DNA of 64,000 nucleotides from Harmothoe impar (lineage: Eukaryota > Annelida > Polychaeta > Phyllodocida > Polynoidae). The first letter of the stretch is position 1; each line of letters begins with the position of its first letter. The stretch is from NCBI GenBank assembly GCA_947462335.1, contig OX381710.1:59838842-59902841 (forward strand). The letters are read 5' to 3'. Made by a program: the position numbers and the translations under genes. Below, in pieces: positions 46,754 to 58,675 of the stretch. The notes below the pieces were generated by a model, which saw only the letters and a list, made by a program, of their open reading frames with translations, ran no database searches and had not been told where the DNA came from.

Positions 46754-48539
46754 TGAGTGTCACTAGTTGCCGCGGCTAAGTGGCTAGCTTCCGTGCGCCG
46801 CTTTACACATGTGTGATGCTCCAAGGGTGATATGCTATGGTTGTGGTAACCTTTAACAAAACGTACCTGGAATATTCCGTCTTTTCTAGTCTGTGGCTAC
46901 CATGATGCTGCAACCAAACCAGCACACTGTATAGGGTAGATGTATTCTTGGGATCGGGGCGGAACTAGCAGCAACCGACTCTGCTTGTTCTGAGATGACT
47001 ATCTTGGGGCAGAGGCTGGGGAGAGAGTCCCCCGGGGAACATGTCAGGGGAAGGGGTGAGTTCTGGAGTTACCCTGGGTCCTCTCTGATGAACCCAGACT
47101 GTTGGGTGCACTTGGGTTGGGTGCTGCCTGCCCAGGGCAGCCTCCTTTGTTTTTCTTGAAGGCAATGAGGGTGCGTGTGTTGTATATAGGCGTGGGGAAC
47201 GGGTAGAGATAAGAGGAACTGATAAGGAGAGGAGCGGATCAGTTCTGCTCCCTTCTGCTCATCATGAAAAGAGCGGAGCAGAGCGTGGAGCCTCAGAGAT
47301 AACGTTACACCTTCTGACCTCACCTCATGTATCGCTGGCGCTCCCTGGTGGGCCATGGCCAAACTATATTCAATGTGGGTATAGCAACTACTGTCCTTCA
47401 CCATTGATATCCGAATTTATATGTTATGTGTTTGCCGTACCCTTAACTCTCCCTATAATGGTCACCTCTCCAATGCAGGCACCTTTGGGAAGGCCCAAGG
47501 GTGGCCGGATTAGAGGGAGTTTTCCATGTATTCTGTCTGTGGACTTCTCTTCTTGTCGTCCCATCTCACCCTACCCCTCTACACGTCCAGGGCCACACCT
47601 CACCCTGTTGACACCACACCCTTTGCCTTCTCTCATACTCACCCTCCTCCGGCATTTCATTCCTTTTCGTTCTCATGTTTCCCTCCACGTTTCCAACCTC
47701 CCCATCCACCTCACCCCCCCCCCCCGGCCCCCGCTTCACCCTCTTCACGCCGATCTGTCTTCCACCCACAGAACCCAGCCATCTCATCGTCGCTGCATGC
47801 AGAGTGGAATTAAACGGCAAGCTACCGCTATCCTGCACTAGGGGCGGATACCCACTATACAGACAGCCCAAGCTTGCTGAGTGCTGTATTTTATTTTTAC
47901 TACTATGCATGGTTTACTCTCGTGTCCCAAGACACACGATATCGGACAACGAGTCTGTATTAATCAAGCGGCCGCCATAAAACGGATTCAGCAGTGGACT
48001 CAATGCACCTTTAGTGTTCAGGAGCTATTGCAATTGGAGTTATAATGATAATTGGCCAAAGGGAATATAATACTTGGATTAATTTAACAATATCCCCATT
48101 GGGAGACCCTACAGTTTTTCATATCCTAGAGTGTATGGTGCTATCACATTCATGAATAGGGTCCTACTTATACCTTTATGAGATGGGCACCCTGTTAGAT
48201 TTCTCTCATGATGTATTATGATTGACAAAATATTATTGTATAGTGTTGTTACGTACCACGTGCAACGCGGAGCCTATATATATGTAGGCAATATTGTATA
48301 GATATAGATAGAGTTTAAAAAATATAAATAAGATGATAAAAGCACCCTGTTTTAGAGAAGTAAATCATTTCTAGCATAAGCTGTTTGGACATAGGAATAC
48401 AACGCACTAGATACAAGCCAGACTCAATCATATTCTTTCGAAGTAGGGGTCCCCGTTCACAGTGTAACCATCTTTCGTACAGTGTAAGATTGTAGGTCTG
48501 TATTATCACAAAGCCCTCTCCCCCCAATACCCCTCCCAC

Positions 48540-48830
48540 ATCAGACTTGGACGGCCCACCGGTGATCAGGGTCCAAAGTAACTGTAGACTTGCTGAGCCC
48601 CCGCCCTCCTCCCATACCTAGCACCACCGCCCTAGGGCCCGGGGTTTAGGATACTCTCAGTAGAAAAGTGATTACCCACGATTCTCTGGCGTCGAAGCAG
48701 CTTCTAGGCTTACTTTAGCGGCCGTCTCCCGGGGGTGGGACCCGACCCAGAGCAGCCTGGCCGGCCTATTGCCTTCTGAAGCCAGGGCTTTGGGTTTCTA
48801 TAAATTATTTTAGAGCCTGTAAATACTGCG
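48540..48830. promoter_or_regulatory. possible conserved non-coding element
   Basis: Non-repetitive GC-rich sequence grading into TTTCTATAAATTATTTTAGA, followed by CTGTAAATACTGCGC. No open frame with splice borders. Composition only. Confidence 0.2.
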
Positions 48831-49289
48831 CTTGTGTGACATGTGGATGTACTGTCAGTGTGCCCCACGGGGGACTGCGATATGTGAGAAGATGGGGTGT
48901 GTGTGTGGCCGGGGGAGGGGAGGGGAGTGGGGGATGTGCCAGGCCTGTGTGTAGAGGTGTGAGCACGATAGCTGCACGGGCTGAAATGTCATCTGTTGAC
49001 CATATTAGCTAAAACACCTTTTGTGTTTGTTGTCCTTGTCAAGTATTCGCTTAATGCTTTGTCCAGTGTGAAGACAGATCTATGCAGAAGGCCTATGGAA
49101 TATGTATTGTAATGTTTTATTATCTGGTATATTAGCGGTTAAATACCTTACACACTCAGTGTTCTATGTTACACTTACAAAGGTATCCAGCTGTATTCAA
49201 AGCGGGACCATTTTGGCAATATCAATCTGTATACAATTTCCAGCACTGTAAATTGTAGTAAGTAACCATTTATTGTCTATATATATAAA

Positions 49290-49880
49290 GATCTAACTGT
49301 GGAACGAGTAATTCAGCACAGTCTGGGCAATGCCTGCAGGACCTTTCAAACAGCCAGCCTCCCGGTGGATGAAACACAGGGCCACTGGGAATATAAACTA
49401 TTCATAGTCTTGTCATCACAAAAGGCTGGCAAAATAATTACATTAAAAAATGTGTTGGCATGTAACCAGGGGGGTCCCGGGGCCCAACCGTCAGTATCTT
49501 AATTAAAGTCTCACCCCTGGGGCCCAAACCACTCCAGGGAACCCGATTTGTGAATCCAAACTGTACTGTGAGGATTATTCAGAGAGCCAAGTCAAAACTT
49601 GCTGTTGCGGGAGGGCGAACCAAAAACTGGCTTTATAAATCCCCCTCTAGCCATAAAATAATGAGAGACGGTATAAAAAAGTGGTTGGATTCTAATCTGG
49701 TTAGACTGGGGAACCATGGCTGGGAGCGGCAATTTAAAGGAGATTTGGTACGGAGAAATGGCACTGTTTTCTCTGTGCGGGGGAAATGTGCCTTTTCCTT
49801 TTCTCTATCCTTGAATGATTCGATTAATCGCTATGGTGTGAGGGGCACAAAGAGGCACCCGACGCCCAAGGCTTAAGCGG
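49290..49880. promoter_or_regulatory. possible conserved non-coding element, long
   Basis: About 600 bp free of repeats, with many developmental-type words: GAGTAATTCAGC, AAAATAATTACATTAAAA, ATCTTAATTAAAGTC, TTTATAAATCC, CATAAAATAATGAG, CGATTAATCGCTATGG. Paired GGGGCCCAA words occur at about 49480 and 49520. A 108-codon plus-strand frame (49550-49876) overlaps but starts at a GTG, has no splice borders and ordinary third-position composition, so I favour regulatory sequence over a gene. Confidence 0.3.
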
Positions 49881-49975
49881 CTCCAGCCGGTGTGCTACCA
49901 CCACTGTTGTGGGGCTCAGGAAAACATCAACTACCCAGTTTATCTTTGTTGCACCGTATGTGTTCACCTACATAG

Positions 49976-49992
49976 TCCGCCATCTTGTCCCC
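49976..49992. promoter_or_regulatory. extended YY1-like motif
   Basis: TCCGCCATCTTGTCCCC, the inverse of the word at 21598-21615. It lies about 100 bp downstream of the 49290-49880 block. Confidence 0.4.
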
Positions 49993-51529
49993 TCTAAAGC
50001 GGTTTATGCACATAGACCAACACCTCACTGCGTTGAACACATGTCGTGATACGGTGGGTCTGGGCTGTCGGAACTGGTGAAACCGGCGATTTCTATCCCA
50101 CCCCCACTCTCACTAATATGACAACGGTGGTGCTGCGGTCGACTTGCACCACCCCTATACACCGGCAATTACTTCAATAATTCCCTCCACTGTTTATAAA
50201 CAACGGTTAGCCATCAATGTAACCGAGGCGGTTCTGTTTGGAGGCCGGTGGCTGGTTGCTATGGTCGTGAAGAGAATGGATGGCAGTGGAGTAACTATTG
50301 TCGGTGAAGCTGGGCTGACTCGGCCTGTAGCTAATGGGTAGTGCCCGACACGAATGACACTTTCCGTATACTACTCACGCGTATACTTTCTGTATACTAC
50401 TCACGCGTATCCATACTCACATGCCTATACAATGTGCTGGGGTTATGTGGCTGAGAGTGGCGTTGGATGCTTTGAATAAGGAGACCTTCCACATAATACT
50501 ATGTTTATATTCCCAGCGCTGTCCCATGACTGTGGCCGTATACAACAGATAAAGTTTGAGAAAGTCCAACACTCTCTGGAAGAATCACACAGCAAATGAC
50601 GTTATTTTTTATTAAGCACATATATGGAGCACCAAGTGACTCCTTATGGCAGGTTAAGCTGTACAATGTGGACATTGTGCCACCAGGCATGAAGGATACA
50701 GAGGGATATAACAGAGGCTGTATGAGCGGACAAAGCGGGCTGACGTTGGTGTGAATACCCATCAGAACACCCCAGGCGCCGACATAGAGTAAGCTAAGTC
50801 ACTAATGCAATTACGCTGTCACTGCTATAGGCCACACTTCTGTTCTGACACTCCCTTCTCTCAGACTATAGGTGGTAATTCTGGGCAGAAATAAAGGAGC
50901 TTGCATTGAGCCCTGACTGATGATGTGAGGGGGTGGCATTGATTGCCACAGCTTGTTGGTAGATGTGAATAGGTTTCTTTCAGCATAGTTGTGGTCTGAT
51001 GGAGGGCTAAGCTGGTATATGGGGAACCGACCACAGGCAGCCGTAGTCTCCAACCGGCAGCTATTCACAGTCAGAGTCAGCAGTCATCACTCGTGGCATT
51101 AGTATGGCGTATTACAGGTATACAGAAAGCACACCAACGACTCGCAGTAGATCGCATCACATCCATCACCCCGCTACACCAGCCAACCTCCCAAAGGCTT
51201 CCTCCACCTAAAACCTCCTGATGGGAAACAGGATTGGTGGCTGAGGGAAAATTGGTCTGTGCGGTTTGTGTTAGTGATTAGTTGTGAGCAAGGAAAAAGG
51301 TAGCACAAACTACACGGAGGACTTCTATTAGGGCACTCCTAGCCAAAAATATGAAAAGCATTCAGTGTTCAGCAAAGGACAAACACTACAGCCATCCACT
51401 CCCAACCCCAAACCTTGATTGTTTTAGTAATTAGTTAGTAATTAGTTGGATACTTGAATTGGTTTGCACACACCTCGACGTCTCTCTGCGTTAGAACCCA
51501 GGGTCGCATGGACGGCGTGCAGACACCGT

Positions 51530-51604
51530 GGCCGCCATGTTGCTGATGACTACCTCGGTTTGGATTCTGCGCATGCGCAACTGAAAGGGCCGACGCATGC
51601 GCGG
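51530..51604 (-). promoter_or_regulatory. compact NRF1/YY1-type promoter
   Basis: Two NRF1-like palindromes (TGCGCATGCGCA at 51568-51579, ACGCATGCGCGG at 51593-51604) lie next to a YY1-like GCCGCCATGTTGC at 51531-51543. On the minus strand the YY1 word becomes AACATGGCGGCC and opens a short frame (MAATVSARRPCDPGF, stop near 51496). A possible donor (CGAG followed by GTGTGTGC) lies near 51476. This spacing is typical of TATA-less, often bidirectional metazoan promoters with a non-coding or uORF-bearing first exon. On the plus strand the same ATG opens a 15-codon frame. Which gene is served is unknown; an alternative promoter of the minus-strand gene is possible. Confidence 0.45.
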
Positions 51605-54539
51605 GAGTAACGGTGCCCGGAGAAATCTGGAACGAGATACGAGTGGTGACTTGAGTTTACTCCGGGAGAGAAGGGGAGGTGTGCAGGGAGGCGGAAACAG
51701 GGTACTGCCGGGTGTGGGGGAGAGAATGTAGGAAAAGCGACAGGCGTTAGGAGGAGAGAGACAAGAGCGAGAAGAGAACATAGGATATGGACAATACGAG
51801 AGACAATATCAGTGAAGGCAGAGAGGAAGATGAGACAGAGATAGGGGAAAAGCGCGTCGGGAGGACATAGAGAACCAAAGATAAGGAACTGAGGGGGACT
51901 GAAACAAGATTATGAGTAAGGGGAATAGTTCTGGACCGAGGAACCTTGAATAAATGAGCTGTCCCTGTTTGATGGAACGCAGCAATATTGCTCTATAGAT
52001 AATTGCGCACCATTCTTTTTAAAGCATCACTGTTGTTGTTGTAGTCAGGCTACATCCTCTATTATCTCCCCCAATGACCATATTCTAATTGCGTTCCTGA
52101 TCAATAACTTGGATTTATTTGTGCACACTAATATAATCTTCAGTCAAAAAAGTAATCTTTCGCCAGAATTTGACAGAAATATGCTTAAGGATGTACAAAG
52201 TAACATCGAGGGATTGTGTACATTAGGGTCCATTGACAACACATATCATGGACACTCCATAATATTGCTGCTTGAATAGATAGCTTGGCAAAGTAGATAA
52301 TGTAGTGTTGTAATTGACGCCAGATAATTGTATCAGGGAACAAGGCACGCTAATAGATGAGCAACATGAATCAGAAATTGCCTTGTTGAAAGCCAATGTA
52401 AAAGATGTGCATTGTCTGCGAGAATGTAAGTCCTATTGTCACTGCAGACGTAACACATTAAAAGCCCGTACAACGTACGCATTATATATATGATCCTTAA
52501 TTCCCTGTTAGCGTAATGGATGTGTAAGCCTTTCAGCTAAAGCACTGTATCACTTTACTTACTGAGCCCCCATTCCCTTTACCTTTCAAAGCCCATTTTG
52601 AAATTAGTTTCTGGTCACATGCCAGGTAGTAAAGTAACTATATGCAGTATCCATGCTTATGATTAATTCGTGAAGGTCAGAGGACGAGGGGTTTTCAATT
52701 TGCCCATGCTTAATTTAATTCATGTCGGTTACAGAACAACAGGTTTGATATGCAAGGTGCATTTGTCACCCAGTCAACGGGTCGAAGGTGGGCCATAGGC
52801 CACCTGCACAGGAGGAGGAAGGGAGGGAGAACCGCCTGAAGCCAGGCTTTTGGGAATGTGTGTGCAATACAATGCAAGACAATTAACTGTCACTGTACAT
52901 CAGGTCATTGAATTGGAACTCACTGGTGTGAAGCAGAACTGAATGATTTTCATCGACAGTTGAATATAGGGCCTCTTTGACGGCTTAGGTCCGTTGACAA
53001 AGGTTGGGGTGTTGTGTAGGGATGGAGCTTTATTGGTAAAGGGGGATTAAGGGGTTCTGCTGGATGGTAAGCGACTACTGGGCCTGGGAATTACGAAAGA
53101 ATGGGATTGACTGCATCTATAGAATGATATGCATCCAGTGAACAAGGATAAGCTAATCGGAATAGAGAGTTCATGAATTAAGGAGTCTCTAACCATTCTA
53201 TACCCATCAACCTATCGTACATAGAACCAGATCTATCCTCTAAGCTTAACATCATGGCTGAGCTAACCTTCAAATGGGGATTAGGTATGACATCATAATT
53301 AGGGCTGTGCATCTCCATTCATGCAGAAGAGACACTGGGTGCCGTAGTTCACGCAGGGCCATGTGGAGGTGTCACTCCGAGACGGCCACAGGGTGTAAGG
53401 TGAGCTGTCAATGTGAGTTGTAGTTTGTTTTGTTTTAAGATGACTCACTTAGACAGGAATAATACTCTAGACGACTGTAACTCAAAACTCTAGAATTACA
53501 TTCGCGTTTGCAGCTGTATAGGCTGTATCACTTATCTGGCGGTTGTCACATTAATATAAAGGAGGCTGGTAGAGGTGTAGTAGTGGGGAGGGGGTTCTGC
53601 AGTTTTAAGACATGCAGAGCTTGATTAACTTACAGCATAGTGCTGGTATATGCTGTATATATGTACTAGAGTTATAGACATACGGAGCATAATTATATCT
53701 AGCACCTGTCCATCATATTAAACATTGGTCTGTCCATTGCAGCTGTACGGCAAGCAGCAGAACTCATGCATTGTAGACAGTCACTTGTCTGTGAATATAA
53801 GGGAGGCATTTAGCATACTGCGCAGCACAAACCTCCTGTTTGTGATGCTGACTATAAGTTACCAACCATAGAATGACTATCCCAACATAAAGTATGGTAC
53901 AAAGTTAGAGAGGTATCGTTCAGTGAGAAGAGAATATAAAATCAATCCAAACAATGGTAATCGTCATATCATTGTGAGAAATAGATTTCTAGTGACACGG
54001 GTGTTTAATTGCTAGTTGACAGTAACGTGAATAAGTAGCTGATGTTTTATAAAGACCACGCCTAAAATGCATTAGAGGTCTGATTGTCCTCACTGCTGCC
54101 AGCTTCACTGTCGAGTTGCCGTTCTGGTCCGGTACGCACGGACATGGTGTTTTTGAAAAGAAACAGGTGATTTATCATATGACATCACCCTATTAGGTAT
54201 TAGGAAATGTGAGTGTTAATGCTGATTAGATACGTACAAATACCACGCAGTGTACCTTGGGTTCGTGGCTTATGGTTTCACAGGAAGCCCTATTGTTACC
54301 ACGTATTCAAAACTTAGAGAAAAAAACCACACAAGCATGTGTCCCCTCATGCAGGTAAGGCTATGCATGCAACTGCCGCTGATGAATGTGCTAGGGGTGA
54401 CCTATAAAACAATGTCTTACATATTCCAGCAGCCGAGCTGCAGGCCTCGTTATGCCCTGTGTGTGTCTCTCTCCTGCTGCTCTATAGAGGAGCCCAGCAG
54501 CCCTTCCCAGAACTACAGCCCCGCAGTCAGCTGAGTCTA
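51605..54539. other. non-coding, no gene seen
   Basis: Purine-rich on the plus strand at 51660-51930 (GAGA-type), then unique sequence. A frame ending at 54534 (plus) has a pyrimidine-rich acceptor-like TCTCCTGCTGCTCTATAG before EEPSSPSQNYSPAVS and a stop, but this is too short to call. Confidence 0.35.
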
Positions 54540-55385
54540 CACTGAAAAACTCTGGACAGCTCTGGAGTCTGTAAGGTCGTCTTACAGGACGACCCTAGGG
54601 TCTTCTAAGTGAACAGCATAGAATCAACTAGCTTCAACTCGTCAAATTGACAACCTGCCAGGTTACCATCCCACAAGACGACCCTAGACTTGTCAAGGTT
54701 GTCAAACTAAGATAGTTGATGCAGGCCTAGATTAGCCACAGCTGGGGGCTCATCATTGCATAATGGTGGTAGGTCTAGGGTTTCAAATGTATGAGTTTGG
54801 TCTGGTTCCAGATGACAAGATTATTTTATCAATTTGTTTATATACATAACCACACATAGAAGTGATATCTAATACATTAGTACCACCAAGGATTCACATA
54901 GTGTATCACCAAGTCTTTACTGAGAATATGTTACTCTCCAGCAATGGACTGTAGGCTTGTGTGTATATAATACCAATATAAGGTGCATGCACCTACTTGT
55001 GCCCTGGTGAAAGACACAAAAGAGGTGTCTTCCTTCTACACATTTGCTCTATTTTTTAAATGCTGTCAAAAGTATGCATTCTTTACATTATCTTACTTTT
55101 TCCCTAGATACTTCACATAATCCTCCATATTAACATATATGTATTGTGATACTCAGTATTATATCAACATAGGAATTAATCAATTTGTTCCCAAGGGTAC
55201 ATATTTATGCTAGGTAATGGCCACCTGCAGGGAGAATGGTGAATCATGTCTAGACAAGTTTAGGGCTGGCATATGCCAGGTAGCTCTACATGGGTCTTCT
55301 TACTGAAGAGTTTTGCTTGCCAGCCCCTCTCCTTGTCAAATTGACAAGGCAGTGCCAGGTTTGCCGACTCTGGATTTTTTCTGTG
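54540..55385. mobile_element. 846 bp non-autonomous DNA transposon, CACTGAAAAA ends
   Basis: Flanked by TA (54538-54539 and 55386-55387). The left end CACTGAAAAACTCTGGAC is inverted at the right as GACTCTGGATTTTTTCTGTG, with a small indel and one mismatch. Internal motif arrays use GTCAAATTGACAA, GCCAGGT and AAGACGACCCTA near both ends; the centre is AT-rich. No transposase. Same terminal architecture as 14013-14916 and 22075-22987. Confidence 0.7.
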
Positions 55386-55387
55386 TA

Positions 55388-58300
55388 TGACAATACCCTG
55401 TGGCGGCAGCCTTATATAACTCACCAGCCTTGGTAAATATTTCAGCATCTTGTAGAAGCAGTTACGTTAATTCCCGCTATAGTAGCGGTGTAACAGGTCG
55501 ACTGCAGCGCCAGGGTGGCAGCGGCGGTGTTACATTAGGAAACTAGGGTATGACTCTTGTTTCCTTCGGCTGCCACAGACAGACTCCCCAATACCGACAG
55601 CTACAACGGTAAGGTGCAGGTCTGTGGGAGACAATTAGATATAACGGGGGGGACAATATGGCGGCCTGCGCAGAATGCCAAGTCATCTTGAACTCATCCC
55701 CAGACGCCTGCCCTGAAGATGATTAACCCTGAGGTCATAACACAGAGATTAGGAAATGTGGATACAGAGTAATGTTTGTGACCCTTGTAACACACCCTCA
55801 TATATTGTAGCTGTGAGAAAGACTATGTTGTATAAGCTCGGTCCCTTATGAATTTTGCAAAATACTAAATAATTCAGATTGTCGGCCGCCCTTGCAGTCA
55901 CTGTTTACAGTTTCCGGTACAGTATAAACCATTACGGAGAATGTATTTGACACTATGGGGTAGATTCATCTAGAGTCGGCCCCATACCTGGAGCTCGTAT
56001 TCATTCCAGCATGTTAAGCCCTCTGTTTCTGTATGATAGTGGTATTGAAGTGTTACTTTTAACGACCAGCGAGAGAGCCTATCATGCATTAATAACTACA
56101 TATGCAGGTGTCCGACTCAAGGCATGTGGTCGACTTTAGGTGAATCTACCCTATTATCTGGTCACTAATATACACTACATGTACATGTTATGTAGTGCAA
56201 CATATCACTGTGATTAATGCGTGCATCTCTATAGTGAGAGGACATGGACAGGTGCAGCTTTTACCGCCACATAGCAATTACCCAATGGCCATTCCTGTTG
56301 CCTACCCATACAGTGCGATTGCTGCACGGGGTATACAGAGTGGTCTGGGATGCTGTAACAGAGGCAGGGTGAACAGGGCTGCCATTGCTGCCCATAGCAC
56401 TCATATCGTGTTATGCGACAATTAGGAACAGTAGATGCTATATTATAGAGTAAGACCAGCACAGACAATAGACCCATACTGTATGGACCGTGAATAGATT
56501 CCTGTTGATGCATTTATGAGTACAGTGCAATCCCCAGTTGTATTATTAATAGATAAGAGAAACCATGTAATATGTATATGTACATGTATAACTCTGCCAG
56601 TAGATCAGGTCTTATCAAGCAGGTAAGGTTGATTTTCGATCAGCTGTTCGGGATCGAGGTGCTATCGGCAGCTAGAATGTCCAATCGGCAGATAGCATCA
56701 TAACACCCACACTACACAGGCGGTCGATTCATAACAATGTACGACAGCTCGAAAAGGCTACGACCACCAAAAAACATGTTTGTTGGGAAAGGAGCGCAAA
56801 TCATAATTTTCAGATGGTAGTAGTCAAGGAATTGTCCAAGGCTGTAGTACAAATAATTTGATATCATTTCACAATGAGATCGTAGAACATAGGTCCATTA
56901 CATAATCACCCTTCTACCCAGTAAAAGTTAGCTGTGACAATAAGTAATCTAAAAATAAATCACTGTTTTGTAGAAGGACATGAGAATATAACACAAACTA
57001 CGATTTAGGGGTAAATTGTTAAATAATGATTTTCAAAAAATGGGTAATATTGTGAATTTATGAGACACTCATTCTTACAAGGTAATCTACATATAAATAG
57101 CAGTCATTACATCTTGGTTTCTTACAAAACAAACCATTATTAAAGAATTTTTAGATGGCTGAGATGACTTTAGAGTCTGTCTCAGCCGTATGTTGTGAAA
57201 TGGGCATTTTCTCCCTTACAACCACCATATACAGGTATTCTGTGCAATAGGATGATTGGGAAATTTGCTCCAATTTTCTTTTGAAATGCACCCCTTTTTT
57301 TGTATGACAGCATTCTACAATTTTCATGAGATAAGCTAGTCGAATGAGATAAGCTGATCGTAAGTGTGGTTATTTTTCTCCACCCTTACAACTGTTATTC
57401 AGCTGTCGTAGGTTTGACACAAAATGACCCCTAGACGATCAGCAATGGTCGTAGCAGTAAAATAGCCCTCTATATCATAGAAACTTATGAATCGAGCCCC
57501 AGAGAGTACTGCCGGTACCAGTGGTGTGTTGTGGGCGTACGTATCGTCTGTACGCTCCAGCAGCCGACAGCACCCTCCAAATCGGCTGATGGAAGATAGG
57601 CCTAATACCCCGGTATATATGTGATGAATCATTGATACAGCATAAAGCTATTGGCAGTTGATTTGCATTATATTGACAATGCGTTTGGTATGTATCACGG
57701 CCTACGGGATATAAGATGTGTCGCGCTACATATATGTACTTCTATCGAGTCTAACTTCAAATACATAGTATGCATGTGCGTAGCGCACTATAACTTTATC
57801 TAATCGTCAAGAATGTATTACAATATCATTATTTGTTTCAAACTATTCACCATCAAGGCGACCAGATGGCCAGCTGCGTGCCATTTTTAGATGCCCTAGA
57901 CTAGGAGAACAAATTGGCATTAACATTCTAAGAAAAAAATACCCTGTAAAGCAATTGCACGCTGATACTAACAGTGATTACCTAATTGTTCAGTATGATT
58001 TCCAGATGAGTCCAGTGATCACCATTATGCCGAATCACTGGGTTTAATAAGTAAAATGCTTCGTGTAGGACTGCAAAGGTCATTTTCAAAACTAAGGCGA
58101 AAGCAAAGGTCACACAACTGTTTGCTTAAAGCCAACTACAATAACACAATCTATACATTAGTCATTAGTTTGTTTACTGTAAGTTCTAAAAACTTGAAAG
58201 CATATTTTAATTGTCTCACAAACACAATTTGTGTACGCCCAACCCCCTGTAAGTGGTTGGTATAAAATGTTATCATTGTTTGTACCATGAATTATAAATG

Positions 58301-58589
58301 AGAAATATTAATAAGAGCTGACATAAGATGGAAACAACATCATTCATATTAAATAAATAAAAACATTTAAGAAAAAGACGAATAACATTCTAAACTGGGG
58401 AAACGGCTATCCCATGCGACTCTAAAGGCAGGATGAATTGTAAAGACTCAATTGAATCATTGTGAAATTATTTGAGATTGGATGTGTTACCTAGGTTATT
58501 CAGTGTGATGTTGTTTAGGTACATATTTTCTGTCATTTTCTAGTTCACTGGTTGGAGTGTATTTGCAGAAAGTATTGCTAAGTGACAGT

Positions 58590-58590
<1 letters not shown>
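55388..58590. other. non-coding, no gene seen
   Basis: Contains the YY1-like word at 55646-55665 in a GC-richer patch (55480-55700). Overlapping frames on both strands at 56195-56513 look like chance frames. No repeats with clear ends. Confidence 0.35.
55646..55665. promoter_or_regulatory. extended YY1-like motif
   Basis: GGGGGGGACAATATGGCGGC, followed by CTGCGCAG. A strong YY1-type core (AATATGGCGGC) with the same G-rich extension as at 21598. Confidence 0.4.

Positions 58591-58672
<82 letters not shown>
58591..58672. repeat. (TA)n microsatellite, left part
   Basis: About 40 TA units ending exactly at a transposon terminus; TA repeats resume at 60796-60810 beyond the element. Confidence 0.95.

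Positions 58673-58675
<3 letters not shown>

Larger units (their letters stand above)
46908..51489. other. non-coding region with possible regulatory blocks
   Basis: A CT-rich stretch at about 47540-47740 (pyrimidine-rich plus strand, giving false Pro/Ser/His frames), unique GC-rich sequence at 48540-48830, and the block 49290-49880 listed separately. A YY1-like word is at 49976-49992. A short duplication (GTATACTACTCACGCGTAT) lies at 50367-50410. Frames at 47069-47404 and 46965-47165 (minus) overlap each other and lack good borders. Confidence 0.35.

Noticed and set aside
46754..46866. Short intron linking the 46867-46907 segment to an exon starting at the GGGGGACAAGATGGC word
   Set aside because: The joined frame hits a stop within ten codons, and the supposed exon start is one copy of the dispersed YY1-like word.
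47404..47980. Several Pro/Ser/His-rich frames on the plus strand
   Set aside because: They come from a pyrimidine-rich tract (CACC/CTCC) with a poly-C run; all three frames look alike.
54488..54534. Possible plus-strand terminal exon ending SSPSQNYSPAVS
   Set aside because: The acceptor is good and the peptide plausible, but 15 codons next to a transposon end is too little; no upstream exon or poly(A) signal found.
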